Shown: in pieces, positions 24,461-31,743 of the stretch
Layout of the letters: each line of letters begins with the position of its first letter
How positions within the stretch are numbered: the stretch's first letter is position 1
NCBI GenBank assembly: GCA_039820405.1
Contig: JBCBQC010000015.1
Span: 1-64,000 of the forward strand
Length of the DNA stretch: 64,000 bases
Source of the DNA: CALLVY01 sp937899855
GTDB lineage: Bacteria; Bacteroidota; Bacteroidia; Chitinophagales; Saprospiraceae
Direction of reading: 5' to 3'
Position numbers and translations under genes: made by a program
The notes under the pieces: model-generated
What the model saw: only the letters and a program-made list of their open reading frames with translations
Told to the model about the DNA's origin: nothing
The model's database searches: none

Positions 24461-25462
24461 GTGAGGCCCAAAATATTAGTCATCCGCTTTAGCTCAATCG
24501 GCGACATCGTCCTGACCAGTCCCATCGTGCGCTGTTTGCAGCGTCAACTGAAGGCGGAGGTACATTTTTTGACCAAAAAACGCTTCGCCCGCCAGGTCGA
24601 GGCCAATCCGCACCTCAGCAAGGTCTACGCCATCGACCAACGCATCGAAGAAGTCCTGCCCGCTCTGCGGGCCGAAGCCTACGACTACCTCGTCGACTTA
24701 CACAAAAACCTCCGCAGTTACCGCTTGAGCTGGACCTTGGGCAAACCCACCTACCATTTTAACAAATTAAACCGTCAAAAGTGGTTGCTGGTCAATTGGA
24801 AAATCAACCACTTGCCCACCAAACACCTCGTCGATCGCTACTTCGAGGGGCTGGCCGAGCTGGGCATCCGCGACGATGGAGAAGGCTTGGATTATTTTAT
24901 TCCGGCTGCTGATGAAGTGGAGCTGAGCGATTTTTTTACGCAACAAGGACGCCCGGGTTGGGAAAACGGCTACCTCGCCCTGGTTATCGGGGCGACCTAC
25001 GCCACCAAGCGCTTGCCCACCGAACGGCTCGTCGATTTGGCCCGGCAGCTTCCCCTGCCCACCGTCCTCCTCGGCGGCCCCGACGACGTAGCCGCCGGCC
25101 GCGCCATTGCCCAGGCCCTGGGCGATCGAGTACTCGATACCTCCGGCCAGCTGCGACTCAACCAATCGGCCTCGCTGGTTCGCCAGGCCCAGCTCGTCAT
25201 CAGCCACGATACGGGGCTGATGCACATCGCGGCGGCCTTTCGCCGCCCCATCATCAGCATTTGGGGCAATACCGTCCCCGCTTTTGGCATGTACCCCTAC
25301 TACCCAAGGGATAGCCCCAAGCACGCTCAGTTTGAGGTCTCGGGGCTATCCTGCCGGCCCTGTTCAAAAATTGGCTCGGACGTCTGCCCGCGGGGGCATT
25401 TCCACTGTATGCAGCGGATTGATCTGGCCGCTATAGCCCGACTGGTTCGGGAATGGGCCTGA
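24461..25462 (+). CDS. Glycosyltransferase family 9 (heptosyltransferase-like)
   Basis: This 333-residue GT-B glycosyltransferase is similar to ADP-heptose:LPS heptosyltransferases. It starts KILVIRFSSIGDIVLTSPIV, the family's N-terminal motif, and has the C-terminal donor-binding signature LVISHDTGLMHIAAAFRRP near residue 250. A conserved tail with cysteines follows (GLSCRPCSKIGSDVCPRGHF), as in many Bacteroidota members. It acts at the cytosolic face of the inner membrane in lipopolysaccharide core or other envelope glycan synthesis. The exact donor is not predictable. The start is GTG, because no ATG lies close to the motif. It converges with the barrel gene at 25466. Confidence 0.88.
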   Translation: MRPKILVIRFSSIGDIVLTSPIVRCLQRQLKAEVHFLTKKRFARQVEANPHLSKVYAIDQRIEEVLPALRAEAYDYLVDLHKNLRSYRLSWTLGKPTYHFNKLNRQKWLLVNWKINHLPTKHLVDRYFEGLAELGIRDDGEGLDYFIPAADEVELSDFFTQQGRPGWENGYLALVIGATYATKRLPTERLVDLARQLPLPTVLLGGPDDVAAGRAIAQALGDRVLDTSGQLRLNQSASLVRQAQLVISHDTGLMHIAAAFRRPIISIWGNTVPAFGMYPYYPRDSPKHAQFEVSGLSCRPCSKIGSDVCPRGHFHCMQRIDLAAIARLVREWA

Positions 25463-25465
25463 GGC

Positions 25466-26146
25466 CTACCAACCGCGGCGGCTGCGATTGCTGTTGATGA
25501 CCCGACGGCACTTTTTCTCGACGTTGCCAAAAACCAAGTTCAGACTCAAGCCCGCTTGAAAGCTGTGGTAGTAGGGTTGGAAGGGAGGGTCGAGTAGGAT
25601 ACCCTCGCCATCTTTTTCAAAATTGACATAGTTAAACTGGTAGCCCAATTCCCAGTGGAGGATGGTATAAATCGGCGACGAGATTCCGATTCGAAAATTG
25701 TACCCGATGGTGGGTTCGAGGCCGGTATTGGGAATTTCGATGCCGCTGGGCAGGGCCACAAAGCGGGGCTCGCTGTCGTAGAAGCCCGCCCCCGCGCTGA
25801 GGACCACCCCAAAGCGGTAGGCGGGGAGGGAGGACAGGTTGGCCCGGACGAAAAGCCCGTAATACGAGTTGTCAAACTCCTGGCGACCGATGAGGGTTTC
25901 GGTGGTCTCGTCAAAAAACTCAAACTCGGGTTGGGTCAGGTCGCGGTTGTACTCCACGCCGAGCTGGACGTGTTCGAAACCGCCGGCCAGCCGCGCCCGG
26001 ATGGGGACAAAGCCCACGCCATCCGAATAGTCGGAGCCTTCGTAGGCGGTGATGTTGTAGCCCGAGGAGAGTTCAAAAAACAGTTGCTGGGCCGACAGGC
26101 CGAAGCCCAGCGCACAGCACACAAAGAGGGAGAATAGTTTTTTCAT
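25466..26146 (-). CDS. Outer-membrane beta-barrel protein, uncharacterised
   Basis: This is a 226-residue protein. Signal peptide MKKLFSLFVCCALGFGLSAQ, then alternating-residue strands (QLFFELSSGYNITAYEG, FRIGISSPIYTILHWELGYQ, HSFQAGLSLNLVFGN) typical of eight-stranded porin-family (OmpW/PorT-like) barrels of Bacteroidota. An unusual basic tail (EKKCRRVINSNRSRRGW) follows the last strand, so the final strand is not at the extreme C-terminus. The function is unknown. It is separated from the GIN-domain gene upstream by a strong terminator, so it has its own promoter in 26147-26310. Confidence 0.72.
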   Translation of the reverse strand: MKKLFSLFVCCALGFGLSAQQLFFELSSGYNITAYEGSDYSDGVGFVPIRARLAGGFEHVQLGVEYNRDLTQPEFEFFDETTETLIGRQEFDNSYYGLFVRANLSSLPAYRFGVVLSAGAGFYDSEPRFVALPSGIEIPNTGLEPTIGYNFRIGISSPIYTILHWELGYQFNYVNFEKDGEGILLDPPFQPYYHSFQAGLSLNLVFGNVEKKCRRVINSNRSRRGW

Positions 26147-26310
26147 GGTTGATCTTCTTTTCTATGGCAAATACAAAAAGGCGCCACCCAAAAGCAGCAA
26201 ATTGACTTTTGACCGGTAAATCCGACTGAACACGGCGATGTTACGAGGAGATTGTTTGCAATGCCCAATGGTGCAAAGGCGTCTAAAGGTAGTAAAAAGA
26301 GGGATAAAAT

Positions 26311-26343
26311 AAAAAAGAGGATTGACCACCTACGGATCAATCC
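26311..26343 (-). terminator. Intrinsic terminator closing the sigma-FecR-STN-GIN locus
   Basis: On the minus strand GGATTGA pairs with TCAATCC around an 11-base loop and is followed by CTCTTTTTTATTTT. It lies about 75 bases after the GIN gene stop. Confidence 0.75.
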
Positions 26344-26417
26344 CTTAAAAACACCTAAAATGATAGCTTTTTATTCAGTCGTCGAATCGACGGAAATTTT
26401 CAATTTCGATACCTCTC

Positions 26418-27158
26418 TCAGTTGGCGTTGATGACATCACCCGAGCCCGTGACGCTGACGTCCAGTACGGGAAACCCGCGGTAGCTCAAGTCGCCACTGC
26501 CCGAGATACGCACTTCGAGAAACTGCTCCACAGTGACGTCGACGTCACCCGAGCCGGAGATGGATACCTCCCCGCTCTGGGTCACCAGGTCAAAGGCGTT
26601 GTAATCCCCCGAGCCAGAAATGCGGAGGAAAAATTCCTCCACAGCCCCTTCCATCCGCATCCGCCCCGAGCCGGAAATGGTGGCATCCAACTCGTCGTAG
26701 TCGAGGGCCAGGTCCATATCCCCCGAGCCGGAAATGCGGAGGTCCAAGTTCTCGCCGTTGAATCGGTTTTCGCCAAAAACCTTCCCCGAACCGGACACCT
26801 GGATCAGGCGAATTTCGGGAATGGTGATAAAGATTTTCACCTCGTCGGCATCGCGTACGCAGCGGTCAAACTCGATTTCCCAGGTATCGCCCTGGACGTC
26901 CAATTCGAGTAGATCGACGAGGTTTTCCGGCCCCTCCACCGTCACGCGCTGCTCGGAGCCTTGGGTGAGGAATACTTCGGCATCGGTAGTAAGTTGGATA
27001 CCATCGAAATTCGATAGGTCAAATTCTTCCGTGACGGTGTCGCCGTCGCCGCGTTCGCAGCGGAGAAAGCCCCCATCATCATCGTCGCCAAAGTAGCAGC
27101 CGCTGCTGCCGATCATCAGAAAGGCCAGTAGAAAAACCCAATTCAAATTCTGGTTCAT
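26418..27158 (-). CDS. Head-GIN (DUF2807) domain lipoprotein
   Basis: This is a 246-residue predicted lipoprotein with lipobox MIGSSGC and an acidic linker (YFGDDDDGG) behind it. The rest is a DUF2807 'putative auto-transporter adhesin, head GIN' domain, a right-handed beta-helix in which SGSGD-type turns recur about every 20 residues: ISGSGDMDLAL, ISGSGRMRMEG, ISGSGDYNAFD, ISGSGDVDVTV, ISGSGDLSYRG, VTGSGDVINAN. The regularity suggests a repeating ladder built from turns. The role is probably at the cell surface, possibly adhesive, but is not established. It is the last gene before the terminator at 26311-26343, 72 bases after the barrel gene at 27231. Confidence 0.88.
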   Translation of the reverse strand: MNQNLNWVFLLAFLMIGSSGCYFGDDDDGGFLRCERGDGDTVTEEFDLSNFDGIQLTTDAEVFLTQGSEQRVTVEGPENLVDLLELDVQGDTWEIEFDRCVRDADEVKIFITIPEIRLIQVSGSGKVFGENRFNGENLDLRISGSGDMDLALDYDELDATISGSGRMRMEGAVEEFFLRISGSGDYNAFDLVTQSGEVSISGSGDVDVTVEQFLEVRISGSGDLSYRGFPVLDVSVTGSGDVINAN

Positions 27159-27230
27159 GTTTTTGCTTTTTAAGTTTTACAATGGTTCTTTGGTTGTAAT
27201 TGGTCCAGTTGTATTGATCGGAAAATAAGT

Positions 27231-27839
27231 TTAGTCACAATTGCGCCAGGAGCGACCAAAGCTGCCAATGCGCAGGGTCAACCCCCCGGTAAAACCATTG
27301 AGATCGCTGTTGCTGATCCCCGAAATATCGGACGTCACGCCATTGACTACGCGGTAGCCACCGGTAGCGGCCAGCCGCAACCAACGGAAGAGGTTGATTT
27401 CTACCCCCAGCTCCGGGGTGAGTACAAAGACCCGATCCGCCCGTTCGATGCCCGTGGCATCAAAGCTGGTATTGACCAAGCCCCAGCCTCCTTTGACGCT
27501 GGTAAACAGGTGCGCCAGGCTGCGCGATGGATAGGTGTAACCCAACCACAGCCCGGTGTGAGCCAGGTCGATCTCCACCCGCTCCGATTGGTCCTCAATC
27601 AGGGCATCGATGTCGACGGCGGCCAGGCCGTAGCCCCCGATAAAGAAATCATCGACGACCAGCGCAATCCCCAGCCCCGACGATCCGCGGACTTCATCGT
27701 TGTCAAAAGAGCTGAATTCCAGCAGGGGGCTGACAAAAAAACCGGCCGAGCGGGAGCGGTTGAATAGGGTTTGCTCCTGAGCCATGGCATCGGTACTGGC
27801 GACGAGTAAAAACAAGGCGATAACAAATAGATTTTTCAT
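27231..27839 (-). CDS. Outer-membrane beta-barrel protein (paralogue of 47355 gene)
   Basis: This 202-residue barrel has signal peptide MKNLFVIALFLLVASTDAMA. Strand-like segments include GLGIALVVDDFFIGGYGLAA and the C-terminal FTGGLTLRIGSF. The block DRVFVLTPELGVEINLFRWL followed by GGYRVVNG is closely repeated in the protein at 47355-47954, so the two are paralogues. The function is unknown. It lies between the STN surface-repeat gene (108 bases upstream) and the GIN lipoprotein gene and is probably part of the sigma/FecR transcript. Confidence 0.75.
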   Translation of the reverse strand: MKNLFVIALFLLVASTDAMAQEQTLFNRSRSAGFFVSPLLEFSSFDNDEVRGSSGLGIALVVDDFFIGGYGLAAVDIDALIEDQSERVEIDLAHTGLWLGYTYPSRSLAHLFTSVKGGWGLVNTSFDATGIERADRVFVLTPELGVEINLFRWLRLAATGGYRVVNGVTSDISGISNSDLNGFTGGLTLRIGSFGRSWRNCD

Positions 27840-27947
27840 TTTTTTCTTTTTTCAGTGGATGTGGGGCAAAGCAGTGGCTGGCCCCGGAGTCGACAACTCC
27901 CGGGTGGCTAGCGCTCTACCGCCAGTGGTGGATGAATATTTATGGAT

Positions 27948-29696
27948 CTAAAATCGCACTCCGAATTTGTAGCCGATCCAGGCCTGAATTTTCTGCGGGC
28001 TCGTATCAGTACGGCTACTTTCGTAAAAGTTGGATTCCCGGAGCAGTTGTGAATCAAACGTTTGCGTATCGGAATTGAATTTTTGCGTATAAAACAGGTT
28101 GACCGTGGGCCCACCCCGGAGGCTGAGCCAGGACCATATTTTCCAGTCGAAAAGTAGGCGAAATTGGTGCAGTTGATTGAGGGTACTGCTCCAAAACTCC
28201 CCCTCGTTGATGATTTGGCTAAACAATTCTACTTGCCAACTCAACCGTCGGTGGCTGCGAATCGCCGTACCGATGCCGTAGCCTAGGGCCCAGGTCGGTT
28301 CGGGGGAACCCAGATCGGAGAAGGACGCTCCGTCGGGCAGGGCCACTTCGATGATGTTGTAAAAATGGCGGCTGCCAAATTGTACCCCCAGGCTCCAATC
28401 CATGCTTTCGGTCCGGTTTACTTCGACGTGGTTGTAGCCGTGGCGGACAAAAGTGAGCAAACTGATCGAGGCCCCACTTACCGAATCCGCAAAGTTGACC
28501 AGCCCCAATTGGAGGCCCCTTACGTTGCGGGCCGAATTGATCATCCCCAATTGGAGGTACTGAACGTCGTAGCTGGTATTGAGCAAGGCCCCGACCTGTA
28601 CCTTTTGATCGCCCTCCGCGATGTTGAACAAACCCGCCACTTGTACGTCCGCTGCCGCTCCGGCGTAATTGTACAAACCCGCCGCCTGCGTGCCCTTCAC
28701 CGGCCCCTGGGCTTTGTTGCGCAAGCCCGCCAACTGCCAGCCCAGCACCCGGCTGGCCGCCTTGTTGCTCAGGCCCGCTCCCTGGAAGCCCACCAGATCG
28801 CCCTCGTACAGTCGATTGGAGATGCCGGCGAGTTGACCGCCCTTGGCGCTGGCCGCCACGTTGGAAATTCCTGCGATTTGCAAACCGCCCTTGGCCCGCT
28901 TACCGGGTCGGAGCGTCGGCCCGTCCAAATCGCCCTTGGCGACATTGGCCAGCCCCGCAATCTGCAAACCATTGACATCGCCCTCGATGATGTTTACCAA
29001 ACCCCCAACCTCTACGCCATTGACGCCCCCGTTGCGGCCCCACAGGGCGTTGATCGACACCTTATTGGTGATTTCCTGGCTGCGCCCCATATTGGTGCCC
29101 AGGTCGGGCAGTACCGAAAACTGAGCGATGCGCGTGTAGCCATCCTTGGCCTCGTACTCCTGGGGGTGGACCAGTAGGACCTCTTCCTCCGGTTGGGGAA
29201 AATCCTCCGGCCACTCGACCGGTTCGAGGGTGGGCGTACGCAGCATGGGCGTGGGCCGGATGACCGCCCGGCGCTGGCTCCGCGGAATCGGTGTAGCCGC
29301 CAGTTCGGGAACCGTGCTCGGGCCGGGCCGGGCGTCCAAGGAGCCCGTCAGGCCCGGATCCACGACTGCTTCACGAATCTTTTTATTGGGGTCGCGCTTG
29401 AGGACGATTTGATCTCCGATGGCCAGGTAGCGAATCTGCGTCGGTGCAAAAAGCTCATCGAGGGCCAGGCCCAGCTTTTGATTGTCGACCCGCAGGGACA
29501 TTTTTTTACCCACCGGAATAAAATCCCGACTGTAGGTAAAGCGTACGCTGTACCGCTTGCTGATGTCCTTGAGTACCCGCCCCAGGCGCACCTGCTGATA
29601 GGACAGGTCGACGCGCTGTTCCAAGCCCGCCTCCTGCGCCCCGACCTCGGAGAGGCCCAGCCAGCATACCAGTATCAGGAGCCAATGGTTTTTCAT
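27948..29696 (-). CDS. STN-domain protein with LA_2272-type surface repeats and C-terminal barrel
   Basis: This is a 582-residue envelope protein. Signal peptide MKNHWLLILVCWLGLSEVGA; STN (secretin/TonB short N-terminal) domain about 25-105 (RVDLSYQQVRLGRVLKDISK, ALDELFAPTQIRYLAIGDQI); a Pro-rich linker about 110-185. About ten 20-24-residue units follow at 205-400, of the form GLQIAGLxNxAxGDxxG (GLQIAGLANVAKG, VQVAGLFNIAEG, LQLGLVNFADSVSG). A beta-barrel-like end runs from about 430 to 582. In TonB receptors the STN domain signals to FecR. No receptor is present here, yet FecR and ECF sigma genes lie directly upstream (11-base gap). ATG 29696 is the start, with a TTG just before it. Confidence 0.8.
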   Translation of the reverse strand: MKNHWLLILVCWLGLSEVGAQEAGLEQRVDLSYQQVRLGRVLKDISKRYSVRFTYSRDFIPVGKKMSLRVDNQKLGLALDELFAPTQIRYLAIGDQIVLKRDPNKKIREAVVDPGLTGSLDARPGPSTVPELAATPIPRSQRRAVIRPTPMLRTPTLEPVEWPEDFPQPEEEVLLVHPQEYEAKDGYTRIAQFSVLPDLGTNMGRSQEITNKVSINALWGRNGGVNGVEVGGLVNIIEGDVNGLQIAGLANVAKGDLDGPTLRPGKRAKGGLQIAGISNVAASAKGGQLAGISNRLYEGDLVGFQGAGLSNKAASRVLGWQLAGLRNKAQGPVKGTQAAGLYNYAGAAADVQVAGLFNIAEGDQKVQVGALLNTSYDVQYLQLGMINSARNVRGLQLGLVNFADSVSGASISLLTFVRHGYNHVEVNRTESMDWSLGVQFGSRHFYNIIEVALPDGASFSDLGSPEPTWALGYGIGTAIRSHRRLSWQVELFSQIINEGEFWSSTLNQLHQFRLLFDWKIWSWLSLRGGPTVNLFYTQKFNSDTQTFDSQLLRESNFYESSRTDTSPQKIQAWIGYKFGVRF

Positions 29697-29707
29697 CAAC
29701 AAAAAAT

Positions 29708-30724
29708 TTAGTCGCAGCCCGGCCCGTCGACCAGGTAGCGGTTGGCTTCGCGGCGGATGCGGAGATCGACGCTAAAGGCCAGGGCTTCCAGGATCTTGTC
29801 GAGCTGGGGTTGGGGATAATCACCGTCCAGACGGCAGTTGAGCAAGGCGGGGTTAGCCACCTCGATTTGAACGCCAAAGTAGCGTTCGAGACTTTCAATG
29901 ACTTCGCTCAGGGGCGTACCTTCGTACACCAATTCCCGGTTTTTCCAGGAGGCGGCGTTGGTTTTGGGGCTGACGGCCTCGACGAGGCTTTTTTCGACTT
30001 TGTCGTAACTTCCCGTCTTGCCCGCACTCAGGACGACCGCTACTTGGGGTTGCTCGGCTTCTACCAGGGCTACTTTTCCACGATCGACGGTCACCTCAAC
30101 CTTATCTTCCGTTGGATAGGCCCGCACGTTGAAGGCGGTACCCAGCACCACTGTTTTGGCCTCCCCACTCGTAATTTCAAAAGGATGGTCTTCCATCCGA
30201 GCGATGTCAAAATAGGCTTCGCCGACCAGTTCGACCCGCCGCGGCTCGAAGGCCGGATCGTAGCGCAATTGGCTGTTGCCATTGAGCCAGACCCGACTAC
30301 TATCGGGCAGCCGCAGCTCGCGGACTTCTCCCGGCTCGGTTTGGACCAGGGTCGCGGCGGCGACGGGGCCGGCGGGGGAAGGTTGGGGGGCGCGCAGCCA
30401 CCAGACGACCAGCAGACCGATCAGGAGGGCGGCGGCGATGCCGCTCAGGCGTCGGTAAAGGACGATTCGTCGGGTGGGCCGGGCCGGGGCTTCGGCGGCG
30501 GGGTCGAGGCGGCTTTCCACCTGGTCCCAGGCCTGCGTCAGGTCGGCTTCGTAGGGGGGAGCTTCATACTGCTCCGAAAGCTCCCACAAACGTTGGGCAT
30601 CCTCCCATAGGGATCGGTTCTCCGCCGACTCGTTTGCCCAGCGGAGTAAGTCCTCTTGCTCCCTTTCCGGCAGCTCGCCGGAGAGGTAGCGCGCGATCTT
30701 GTCAATTGCATCGGACTCCTTCAT
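29708..30724 (-). CDS. FecR-family anti-sigma factor
   Basis: This 338-residue transmembrane regulator has an N-terminal cytosolic sigma-binding region (about 1-75, KIARYLSGELPEREQEDLLR), a single membrane helix about 88-105 (IAAALLIGLLVVWWL), a periplasmic FecR domain (about 125-225, VQTEPGEVRELRLPDSSRVW, LVGEAYFDIA), and the C-terminal STN-contact domain about 265-335 (YEGTPLSEVIESLERYFGVQ). It should hold the ECF sigma factor inactive until signalled from the envelope. It is transcribed 76 bases after the sigma gene and 11 bases before the STN protein, which is its probable partner. Confidence 0.92.
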   Translation of the reverse strand: MKESDAIDKIARYLSGELPEREQEDLLRWANESAENRSLWEDAQRLWELSEQYEAPPYEADLTQAWDQVESRLDPAAEAPARPTRRIVLYRRLSGIAAALLIGLLVVWWLRAPQPSPAGPVAAATLVQTEPGEVRELRLPDSSRVWLNGNSQLRYDPAFEPRRVELVGEAYFDIARMEDHPFEITSGEAKTVVLGTAFNVRAYPTEDKVEVTVDRGKVALVEAEQPQVAVVLSAGKTGSYDKVEKSLVEAVSPKTNAASWKNRELVYEGTPLSEVIESLERYFGVQIEVANPALLNCRLDGDYPQPQLDKILEALAFSVDLRIRREANRYLVDGPGCD

Positions 30725-30800
30725 TTTTACCTATTTCTATGCTTACGATGCCGCGAGGAAGCTGCTCCCCCTATCTCGGCCTCAATTTTTTTATTTTTTT

Positions 30801-31394
30801 TCAAAAAAAGAATGCTGCCCCCCCTAACCACCACCATTGGGAGAGGTGCTGCTGGAGGGTGTTGCGGAGTATTCGGAGGGCTTTGCCCATCTGATGTTCG
30901 ACGGTTTTGACCGAAATATCGAGCTTTTCGGAGATTTCCCGGTAGCTCAGTTGTTCGAAGCGGCTGAGTTGGAAAATGGCCCGACAGCGGGGTGGCAATT
31001 GGTTGATGGCGGCGCTGACTTGCTCGCGCAATTCCTGCTGGATGAGGATTTCTTCCCCATCGCGGGAATCGTAGGCCGAGGGCAGGGGCTGCTCGGCGAT
31101 CTCCTGGGCCTTGCCTTCCCGACGTTTTTGCTTGCGCAAGAAACTCAGGGCTTGGTTGATGGCCATGCGGTGAAGATAGGCGCCAAAGGAGGTGGTCACC
31201 TCTAGGTCGTGGCGTTTCTGCCACAGGCGGATAAACACTTCCTGGGCCAGGTCTTCGGCTTGTGCGGTATCGGAAACGAAGCGGAGGATGGTACGACAAA
31301 CCTCCCGGTAGTGACGCTCAAACAGGCCCTGGAGGACCGATTTGTCGTTCGCCCGGAGCCCTCGTAAGATCTTATCCGTCGCTGGTTCTGACAT
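30801..31394 (-). CDS. ECF RNA polymerase sigma factor, FecI-like
   Basis: This is a 197-residue ECF sigma-70 factor. Region 2 (FERHYREVCRTILRFVSD, AEDLAQEVFIRLWQKR) contacts the -10 element and core. Region 4 (LPPRCRAIFQLSRFEQLSYR, ISVKTVEHQMGKALRILR) recognises the -35. The C-terminal tail HLSQWWWLGGAAFFF is unusually aromatic. It pairs with the FecR gene 76 bases downstream. The regulon is expected to include the STN surface-repeat gene and perhaps the barrel and GIN genes. The ATG at 31394 is the natural start. Confidence 0.93.
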   Translation of the reverse strand: MSEPATDKILRGLRANDKSVLQGLFERHYREVCRTILRFVSDTAQAEDLAQEVFIRLWQKRHDLEVTTSFGAYLHRMAINQALSFLRKQKRREGKAQEIAEQPLPSAYDSRDGEEILIQQELREQVSAAINQLPPRCRAIFQLSRFEQLSYREISEKLDISVKTVEHQMGKALRILRNTLQQHLSQWWWLGGAAFFF

Positions 31395-31595
31395 GCTGTT
31401 GGTGTAGCGGCGCGGGGGTGGGCCGCCTTCATTTTGGTTTACGGAACAATATTAAGCTTTCAACCGTAAAATTACCCGCCCCTTGGACAATTTCACAAAA
31501 TTTTAAGCCGAATCTCCGGCGTCTAGCGGAGCTGTGGCGGGCGGGCGGGGACCAAAATTGCCAATCAATAATTTTTTCCCATCATATATTATCCC

Positions 31596-31603
31596 TAATT
31601 TTG
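31596..31603 (+). promoter_or_regulatory. -7 promoter box for ftsK
   Basis: TAATTTTG fits TAnnTTTG. The start would be near 31609, giving a leader of about 135 bases before the ATG at 31744. No matching -33 element is evident. Confidence 0.4.
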
Positions 31604-31743
31604 CAAGGACTTGGGCCGATTTGTGGCCCCCGTTACCTTAGGACAAACGCATTATGTGAAACACTACCTGGCGCAACCGCTCTTCGGAGAGAGGCCCCAG
31701 CCCAGCCCACCCGCGAGTTGGCTGACCATTGAAAAAGACTAAC

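Noticed and set aside
28350..29090. Possible DNA tandem repeat or CRISPR-like array
   Set aside because: The periodicity is at the protein level in a surface-repeat gene. The DNA units differ from each other and no constant repeat with variable spacers exists.
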